Source: Acidobacteriaceae bacterium (GTDB taxonomy: Bacteria; Acidobacteriota; Terriglobia; Terriglobales; Acidobacteriaceae). Taken from it: a stretch of DNA of 11,569 bases. A program made the translations under genes and the position numbers. Below are positions 6,157-11,569 of this stretch, in pieces. The stretch is from contig JASIJX010000036.1 in assembly GCA_030049955.1 (NCBI GenBank), positions 1-11,569 on the forward strand. Reading direction: 5' to 3'. Position 1 is the first letter of the stretch. Each line of letters starts with the position of its first letter. The notes beneath the pieces were generated by a model that saw only the letters and a list, made by a program, of their open reading frames with translations, was not told the DNA's origin and searched no databases.

Positions 6157-7056
6157 TCAGCCTGCGCTTGCTTCCAGATGCATTACGTCGGCAAACACCT
6201 GCTGCGGCGTCCAATCGTTGTCTGGGTAGAATTGCGCGACTTTTCCGTCGGGTCCGATGAGCGTGGTGGACAGTGTGTGAGTGATGGAGTCATCGGGGCC
6301 GCGGGTAATGCCGACATCGAAATACAGTGCCATCTTCTCAAGCTCTTGCTCGGAGGTTGTAGCAAACTCCCAGTGCGAGAAAGCTTGACTGCTGTCACTG
6401 CCCAGGTATTGCGCTCCGTAGGCGCGCAGGCGTGCAGGCGTGTCATTCTTGGGATCGAAGCTGATGCAGAGCAGTTGGGTTTTCGCGTAGAGCGATGGAT
6501 CGGCCGACAATTCGCGATGGATGACGGCGAAGTTGTGAGTCACCAGCGGACAGAAGTTCGGCAGCGGGCAGCGCGTGTAAATGAAGGTGATTAGCAGCGC
6601 TTTACCGCGAAACTGGTCGAGATGAATTTCGCGGCCGTCCTGGTTGCGTAGCGCAAAGTTCGGCACCGAGTCGCCCGGCGCGGGCACATGATAGAGGATC
6701 GTTGGCTTGTAGTCGGGCTTGCCTTGCGCGATCACCACAATATGATCGAGCAGAACGATGTCTTCCGCGCCGTCAGAAACGAGAACATCGGCGGTGATGG
6801 TATCGCCCGGGTGCAACTCGCTCAGGATGCCGGGGTCTTTCAACTTGTACGGCATGGTCATCGCGTCCATATAGCCGGGGATGGCGTCTCCGCTGATCAT
6901 CGCCTCGCCCGTTGCGGGGTTGGTGGAGACGACCTTTCCGCGCAGATGATAGACCTTGAAATTTGCGGCTGAGGACTGTGCTTCAGGTGTCGGCGCCGAG
7001 TGGCAGCCGGCAAGCATGACAACTGCAACAAGTGTGCTGGCCAAGAATGTCCGCAT
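6157..7056 (-). CDS. Lipoprotein with CusF-like copper domain fused to SCO1/SenC thioredoxin-fold domain
   Basis: Using the ATG at 7056 the protein has 299 residues. Residues 1-18 form a lipoprotein signal ending in the lipobox LAGC (Cys18), so it should be lipid-anchored outside the inner membrane. Residues about 34-110 look like a CusF-type Cu(I)-binding domain: RGKVVSTNPATGEAMI, then IPGYMDAMTMPYKL with Met63, Met66 and Met68, then HPGDTI. Residues about 122-295 are a SCO1/SenC domain with the copper motif TRCPLPNFCP (Cys163, Cys169) and the distal ligand His260 in ITHTLSTTLIGPDG. SCO1 proteins deliver copper to the CuA site of cytochrome c oxidase or reduce its cysteines. An ATG two codons earlier (7062) is equally possible. 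The frame stays open to 7539, but that extension lacks signal-peptide features, would bury the lipobox, and runs antisense to the nuclease gene, so I reject it. No Shine-Dalgarno sequence is seen. The gene is 74 bp upstream of a kinase and may form its own unit. Confidence 0.9.
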   Translation of the reverse strand: MRTFLASTLVAVVMLAGCHSAPTPEAQSSAANFKVYHLRGKVVSTNPATGEAMISGDAIPGYMDAMTMPYKLKDPGILSELHPGDTITADVLVSDGAEDIVLLDHIVVIAQGKPDYKPTILYHVPAPGDSVPNFALRNQDGREIHLDQFRGKALLITFIYTRCPLPNFCPLVTHNFAVIHRELSADPSLYAKTQLLCISFDPKNDTPARLRAYGAQYLGSDSSQAFSHWEFATTSEQELEKMALYFDVGITRGPDDSITHTLSTTLIGPDGKVAQFYPDNDWTPQQVFADVMHLEASAG

Positions 7057-7062
7057 CTGCAT

Positions 7063-7188
7063 CCAGTGTACATCTGGTGGACTGACCATTGGTGCGGAAG
7101 CCTGTGGCGAGTGCCGGGCAAGGTGTTGAGCAACCATGACGAAATCGGAGCTGAGACACGCGCGCACCGGAGAGCGTATAACGCTGGA
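7063..7188. promoter_or_regulatory. Divergent promoter region between the SCO1-type gene and the nuclease-helicase unit
   Basis: Transcription must leave this 126-bp gap in both directions. On the plus strand, TATAAC (7177-7182) is a good -10 box, with GAGACA (7153-7158) 18 bp upstream as a partial -35. Its expected start site falls at about the ATG at 7189. On the minus strand, TACACT (7070-7065) lies 8 bp before the ATG at 7056, without a clear -35. Neither gene has a well-placed Shine-Dalgarno sequence; GGAGAG at 7169-7174 is 14 nt from the ATG. Both transcripts may be leaderless. The boxes are by eye only. Confidence 0.4.
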
Positions 7189-9951
7189 ATGGAGCATTTT
7201 GAGGGGCCGGCGGCACAGGTGGACGACTGTCTGCGCGCAGGTGGACTTGTGGTAACGGCCAGCGAGCGCGCGGCAAGGGCTCTGACGGCGGCTTTTCATC
7301 GGGCACGGCGGGCTGACAGGCTGACTGCGTGGCCGGCTCCTCGGATTCGGCACTGGCAAAGCTTCGTTCGCGAAGCATGGGACGAAGCTGGCCAAGGGGC
7401 CGGGCAAGATGACCGGCTGATTTTGAACGCACTGCAGGAGCGGGCGCTGTGGGCCGAGATTGTGGGTGCGAGCGGCGCAGGAACGGCACTGCTCGAAGCT
7501 CCCCGTCATCGCATGGCGGCCATGGCCATGGAAGCGCACGCGCGCTTATGCGCTTACGCGCCGCAGCTTCTTAATGAAAGCGCGCGTGCCGGATGGCAGG
7601 CCGATGCCGCGGCATTCAGCAGCTGGTTGAGCGAGTTTGATACCGCCTGCCGCGAGAGAGGGCTGATGAGCGCGGCGCGGCTGCCGCAGGAACTGCGTTC
7701 AGCATTGCCGCATGAGGAAGCGCGGCCGTTGCTGCTGCTCGCTGGCTTCGATCGCCGTATGCCGGTGCAAACGCAAGTATTCGATGCATGGGGACGATGG
7801 ACTGAGGCTTCAGCAGGCCCGGCAGCGCGTGAAGTGAGCTTTTTTGAGGCCGTCGATGAGCAGACAGAATTGGCATCCTGCGCCGCATGGTGCCGCAGGA
7901 TGCTCGACGAGAACTCCCATGCGAGGCTCCTCGTAGTTTCACAAGATATTTCCGAGCGGCGCGGCGAGATCGAGCGCGCATTTCTGCGATCGAATGGGGC
8001 GGAGGATTTTGAATTCTCGCTTGGCGTGCCGCTTGGGCAGATGGCGCTGGCGCGCGGCGCACGCCTTGTGCTGCGCTGGCTCGCCCAGCCGATCGAAGAT
8101 CCGCTCGAGGAGCATGAAGTCGACTGGCTGCTTGCGAGCGGGCAAACAGCCGGGAGTGACGCGGAGAGTTATGCGCTCACCGGCTTTATGCGGGCGCTGC
8201 GCCGGCGCGGGCTGGAGCGGACGCGCTGGAGTCTGGAATCCCTTGTGGCGCAGCGTGTGGGCGTGAGCCTTCCTGCGGCGTGGGTTGGACGCATGCGGCA
8301 GGCCAGAGGGCGGCTCGAGGAGTTTAATCGACGTCCGCAAAGCCCGCTGGCATGGGCAGAGCTGGTGCCGCAGTTGCTCGAGATGACGGGCTGGCCGTAC
8401 CCAGAGGGTTCCCGGCGGCCGCTCAGCAGCGCGGAGTTCCAGGTGCTGCAGCGCTTCCAGCAGACGCTCGAAGATTGCGCTTCGCTCGGCTTCGATGAGC
8501 GGCGCATGAGCTGGGATGAGTTCCTGAAAACACTTGGCCGCGCGCTGGACGAGACGCTGTTTGCGCCCGAGTCGCACGACGCGCCGATTCAGATTGCCGG
8601 GCCCGCAGAGTCGGCGGGGCTCACGGCCGATGCGGTGTGGTTTCTGGGCGCAAATGAGGACGCGTGGCCGTCTGCCGGCTCGATGCATCCGCTGATTCCG
8701 TTCGACGTGCAGAGCCGGTATGAAATGCCGCACAGTTCGGCCCAGCTTGACTGGGAGGTTGCGCGCGCTGCGACGCAGCGCCTGCTTGCCTCCGCGCCCG
8801 AGGTGCGCTTCAGCTATGCGCGGCAGGCCGAAGGCGTGGAGATGCGCCCTTCGCGGCTTGCAACGCAGTGCGCGGGCCGTTCGCAGCCTTTGCCTGCAGA
8901 ATTCGCGGGCCCACAGGCCGCCGAGCCGGTTGCTACGGCCTTTGAGGACTCCAGTCAGATTCCGCTGGCTGCCGCGGGCACGGGCGGTGGCTCATCCGTT
9001 CTTACTTTCCAGTCGCAATGCCCGTTTAAAGCTTTCGCGACGGCGCGCCTGAACGCGCAAGGATGGGAACCTGCGCAGGTTGGGCTTACGCCCGCGGTTC
9101 GCGGAAAGCTGCTGCACGAAGTTCTGCACTCTGTATGGGCTGGGGCGCCGGCAGGGATTCGCACGCATGCTGAGCTTGCGGCGAAGACCGATTTGCGCGG
9201 CTTTGTGGCGGAGCACGTTGGCCACGTGCTGCGCGAGCAATTGCCTGCTGGTGTGCGCGAGCAGGCGCCACAGCGGTATCTCGAGCTCGAAGAGATGCGT
9301 CTAACTGCGCTGGTAACCGAATGGCTGGAGTTTGAATGTGCGCGCGTTCCGTTCGACGTGGCGCGAACCGAGCTGGATGTGACGCGATCCATCGCCGGGC
9401 TTACGCTCAAGCTGCGCCTCGACCGCATCGACCGATTGAGTGACGGCTCGCTGCTGGTGATTGACTACAAGACCGGTGACGTATCGCCGAAGGCTTGGGA
9501 GATGCCGCGCCCGGACGATGTGCAGTTGCCACTGTACGCAGGTTTTGGGCTGGATGAGCAGCTTCGGACCGAATTGCAGCAGGAATCCGGCAACGCAAGT
9601 GAGGACGAAACAGCCGGTCAGGTGGGAGGACTGGTGTTTGCGAAGGTGCGCGCAGGCAAGATGTGTTTCGATGGCCGCGTTGGCGATGCGAAGGCAACAT
9701 TGCTCGCCGATCTTCGCCCAACTAAGGGGCTGGTAAAAAGAAAACTCACGGCAAAGGAGATGGATGACTGGCATCAATACATTGAGAAGATGGCGAGCGA
9801 TTTTGTCGCCGGCTGTGCGGAAGTCGATCCGCGTGATCTAAAGACTTGCGAGCGATGTGACCTGCACGCAGTGTGCCGGATCGAGGAGAACCGGCCAATC
9901 GTAGATGATTCTGGAGCCGACGCTGAGATCGAGGAGGCCGGCGATGAATAG
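7189..9951 (+). CDS. AddB/RecB-like PD-(D/E)XK nuclease with predicted 4Fe-4S cluster
   Basis: This 920-residue protein resembles the AddB-related 'probable DNA repair protein' group. The N-terminal helicase-like half begins LVVTASERAARAL and lacks a Walker A loop (no GxxxxGK[ST]), so this subunit should not hydrolyse ATP. The mid-region ADAVWFLGANEDAWP followed by HPLIPF is a typical AddB-family block. The C-terminal nuclease has Gly639-x3-His643 in GKLLHEVLH, Asp745 in LRLDRIDR, and Asp759-Tyr-Lys761 in VIDYKTG. These match E. coli RecB His956, Asp1067, Asp1080 and Lys1082. QLPLYAGF follows. Cys611 (SQCPFKAF) and Cys887, Cys890 and Cys896 (CERCDLHAVC) match the AddB 'iron staple', which closes the nuclease domain with a 4Fe-4S cluster. 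I chose the ATG at 7189 because the family homology begins there; the frame runs open back to 7000 but that part overlaps the SCO1 gene. The last 8 bp overlap the helicase gene, pointing to a stable two-subunit complex that trims DNA ends. Confidence 0.88.
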   Translation: MEHFEGPAAQVDDCLRAGGLVVTASERAARALTAAFHRARRADRLTAWPAPRIRHWQSFVREAWDEAGQGAGQDDRLILNALQERALWAEIVGASGAGTALLEAPRHRMAAMAMEAHARLCAYAPQLLNESARAGWQADAAAFSSWLSEFDTACRERGLMSAARLPQELRSALPHEEARPLLLLAGFDRRMPVQTQVFDAWGRWTEASAGPAAREVSFFEAVDEQTELASCAAWCRRMLDENSHARLLVVSQDISERRGEIERAFLRSNGAEDFEFSLGVPLGQMALARGARLVLRWLAQPIEDPLEEHEVDWLLASGQTAGSDAESYALTGFMRALRRRGLERTRWSLESLVAQRVGVSLPAAWVGRMRQARGRLEEFNRRPQSPLAWAELVPQLLEMTGWPYPEGSRRPLSSAEFQVLQRFQQTLEDCASLGFDERRMSWDEFLKTLGRALDETLFAPESHDAPIQIAGPAESAGLTADAVWFLGANEDAWPSAGSMHPLIPFDVQSRYEMPHSSAQLDWEVARAATQRLLASAPEVRFSYARQAEGVEMRPSRLATQCAGRSQPLPAEFAGPQAAEPVATAFEDSSQIPLAAAGTGGGSSVLTFQSQCPFKAFATARLNAQGWEPAQVGLTPAVRGKLLHEVLHSVWAGAPAGIRTHAELAAKTDLRGFVAEHVGHVLREQLPAGVREQAPQRYLELEEMRLTALVTEWLEFECARVPFDVARTELDVTRSIAGLTLKLRLDRIDRLSDGSLLVIDYKTGDVSPKAWEMPRPDDVQLPLYAGFGLDEQLRTELQQESGNASEDETAGQVGGLVFAKVRAGKMCFDGRVGDAKATLLADLRPTKGLVKRKLTAKEMDDWHQYIEKMASDFVAGCAEVDPRDLKTCERCDLHAVCRIEENRPIVDDSGADAEIEEAGDE

Positions 9952-11569
9952 CACGGCTTTGCGAATCCTGCCTCCAGATCAGGCTGCGCGCGAGCGCGCA
10001 CTCGACGCGAGCCGCTGCGTGCTGGTGCAGGCGCCGGCGGGTTCCGGGAAAACCGATCTGCTAACGCGGCGGTTCTTGCGCCTGCTCGGTGAGGTAGACG
10101 ACCCCGGCGAGATTGTTGCCATTACTTTTACGAAAGCTGCGGCAGCGGAGATGCGTCACCGCATCATTGCCGAGCTGGAGAGAGCTGTGCGAGCTGTTGG
10201 CACGGATGAGAGTTCTGGTGCGGATGGTGAGCTTTCCATGGAAGCGCTGGCGGTGCGCGCTCTTGAGCGTTCAGGTGCGCGCGGCTGGAACCTGGTTGAG
10301 CTGCCCGTGCAACTCCGCATCACAACCATTGACGCCTTCTGCCGCGAGATCGCTGTCCAACAGCCGCTGCTCTCCGGCCTTGGCGGTGCGCTCGACATCT
10401 TTGAAGACCCAAAGCAGCTCTACCGGCGCGCGGCGCGGCGAACGCTCGAGCAGATAGATCGAGCGGTCGACACGACCGATCCCGAGCTGCAACAGGCCAT
10501 CGAGTCTCTGCTGCTGTGGCGCGACAACGGCTGGCGCGAAATGGAAGACCTGCTCGTAGAGATGTTGGAGCAGCGCGACCGCTGGATGCATGATTTTGTT
10601 TTCGATCGAGAGCCTGGCTGGGAAGCGCTTCGCGCGCGGCTGGAGCAGCCGTTTGCGCGTGCCGTGCGCAAGCAACTTTTAGAGTTGAGCGAGTTGTTGG
10701 ATTGCGTGCCGCATGCCCGCGCCGAAGCGCTGGAGCTGGCGCGGTTCGCGTGTGAGCAGACTGCCCGCGCGCTTCACGGCGAGCTGGCGGAGATGGCTGA
10801 GTTTCCTGTTGCGCCATTCGATACCGTTGAACAGCTTGAAGAGGCGCGCCAGGCGTGCGCATGCCTGGCGAATTTCCTGCAAACGCAAAAGCAGGAATGG
10901 CGCTCGGAAAAGGGCTTGAATACAACGAACGGTTTTCCGGCAACGGATGCGGGCCGCGTCGCCAAGAAGCGCTTTGGATTGCTGATTGCCGATCTTCGCG
11001 CCGCGCCGGGACTTCAAAAGGCGCTCGCTTCGGCCGCCGATCTGCCGCCAGCGCGTTACGCCGACGAAGACTGGGAGATCGTCCGCGCCTGTTTTGTACT
11101 CCTGCGCCGCGCCGCGGCAGAACTGAAAGTGGTTTTTGCCGAGGCGGCTGCGACGGACTACATTGAGGTGGCGCAAATTGCAGCCCAGGTGCTCAGGGCC
11201 GAAGAGGGCGCGCCTAGCGAAGCGGCGCTATCTATAGCCGACGGCATTCGCCATCTGCTCGTCGACGAGTTCCAGGATACGAGCCGCAGGCAGCATCAGT
11301 TGCTCAACACGTTGATTGCGGCATGGCCGGACCGCGAGGGCCGCACGTGCTTTGTCGTGGGCGACCCAATGCAGTCCATCTATTTCTTCCGCGATGCAGA
11401 TGCCGAGCTTTTTCCGCGCGTGCGCGACAACGGCCTTGAAGCTGCCGGCGATGAGCCGCTGCGGTTCGATCCTGTGCGCCTGAGCGCCAACTTTCGTACC
11501 GCTGCGGAACTGGTAGAGAAGCTTAACGATGTATTTGAGCAGGCTTTCACTGCGGACGATGGAAGCGGC
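9944..11569 (+). CDS. UvrD/AddA-like superfamily 1A helicase, C-terminal part cut by window edge
   Basis: 542 codons are visible and the frame is open at the right edge. The ATG at 9944 has a near-perfect GAGGAGG (9931-9937) 6 nt upstream and overlaps the nuclease stop codon region by 8 bp. Motifs in order are: Q-motif Gln13; Walker A APAGSGKT (30-37, Lys36); motif Ia AITFTKAAAAEM; ITTIDAFCREIA; Walker B LLVDEFQDTS (Asp441, Glu442); motif III VGDPMQSIYFFRDA (473 onward); and motif IV SANFRT with Arg518. All ATPase residues in view are intact, so it should be a working 3'-to-5' translocase. A stretch of roughly 270 residues between ITTIDAFC and Walker B corresponds to the large 1B domain found in AddA and RecB rather than in short UvrD. 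Whether a second nuclease domain follows, as in AddA, lies outside the window. Its partner is the upstream nuclease subunit. Confidence 0.92.
   Translation, partial: MNSTALRILPPDQAARERALDASRCVLVQAPAGSGKTDLLTRRFLRLLGEVDDPGEIVAITFTKAAAAEMRHRIIAELERAVRAVGTDESSGADGELSMEALAVRALERSGARGWNLVELPVQLRITTIDAFCREIAVQQPLLSGLGGALDIFEDPKQLYRRAARRTLEQIDRAVDTTDPELQQAIESLLLWRDNGWREMEDLLVEMLEQRDRWMHDFVFDREPGWEALRARLEQPFARAVRKQLLELSELLDCVPHARAEALELARFACEQTARALHGELAEMAEFPVAPFDTVEQLEEARQACACLANFLQTQKQEWRSEKGLNTTNGFPATDAGRVAKKRFGLLIADLRAAPGLQKALASAADLPPARYADEDWEIVRACFVLLRRAAAELKVVFAEAAATDYIEVAQIAAQVLRAEEGAPSEAALSIADGIRHLLVDEFQDTSRRQHQLLNTLIAAWPDREGRTCFVVGDPMQSIYFFRDADAELFPRVRDNGLEAAGDEPLRFDPVRLSANFRTAAELVEKLNDVFEQAFTADDGSG

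Noticed and set aside
7000..7188. Upstream extension of the nuclease gene to 7000
   Set aside because: The extra 63 residues have no family resemblance and overlap the SCO1 signal peptide region. The ATG at 7189 starts directly before the conserved N-terminal segment.
7057..7539. N-terminal extension of the SCO1-type gene to 7539 (460 residues)
   Set aside because: It would bury the lipoprotein signal 160 residues inside the protein and overlap the nuclease gene by about 350 bp on the opposite strand. The extension shows no domain and has a shadow-like composition.
7939..8733. A 264-codon minus-strand frame inside the nuclease gene
   Set aside because: It is an Arg/His/Pro-rich shadow frame with no domain or ribosome site, opposite a continuous 920-residue protein.
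1..11569. Defence island, CRISPR array, transposon or prophage
   Set aside because: No repeat-spacer pattern, transposase, integrase, terminal repeats or phage gene was seen. The nuclease-helicase pair fits an AddAB-like repair complex rather than a known defence system.

Overview
The window reads as one GC-rich (roughly 60%, by eye), densely coding bacterial chromosome segment. It has seven genes on the minus strand (positions 7056 down to the left edge) and a divergent two-gene unit on the plus strand (7189 to the right edge). The gene families suggest an acidobacterium of the Terriglobia type: a CusF-SCO1 fusion with a CPLPNFCP copper motif, two related PfkB kinases, and an AddB-like nuclease paired with a UvrD-type helicase. 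This is an inference from family resemblance; no rRNA or other marker is present to test it.

Minus strand, in order of transcription: a lipoprotein SCO1/SenC-type copper protein with an N-terminal CusF-like domain (7056-6157); a PfkB sugar kinase related to 2-keto-3-deoxygluconate (KDG) kinase (6082-4988); a 125-bp gap with a perfect 15-bp palindrome and an imperfect inverted repeat; a small four-helix membrane protein (4862-4482); a full-length ABC exporter (4478-2568); a second KDG-kinase-like PfkB protein (2546-1449); a KDPG/KHG aldolase (1425-778); and the first 216 codons of a fumarylacetoacetate hydrolase family protein (650 to the left edge). From 4862 down to 778 the genes are separated by only 3, 21 and 23 bp, so they are almost certainly one operon. 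The kinases and the aldolase fit the end of a hexuronate or KDG route: KDG is phosphorylated to KDPG, then cleaved to pyruvate and glyceraldehyde 3-phosphate.

Plus strand: a 920-residue AddB/RecB-type nuclease with a PD-(D/E)XK core and four cysteines placed for a 4Fe-4S cluster (7189-9951). It overlaps by 8 bp a UvrD/AddA-like superfamily 1A helicase (9944 to the right edge, 542 codons visible). Together they look like a two-subunit helicase-nuclease for double-strand break end processing.

I found no rRNA, tRNA, CRISPR array, insertion sequence or phage gene. Most of the window is ordinary metabolism and DNA repair. The points worth a second look are the divergent, possibly leaderless starts around 7056-7189, the kinase paralogues either side of an ABC exporter, the altered substrate-contact residues in the aldolase, the widened copper motif in the SCO1 protein, and the repeats at 4923-4982. 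I saw nothing I would call a new defence or mobile system.
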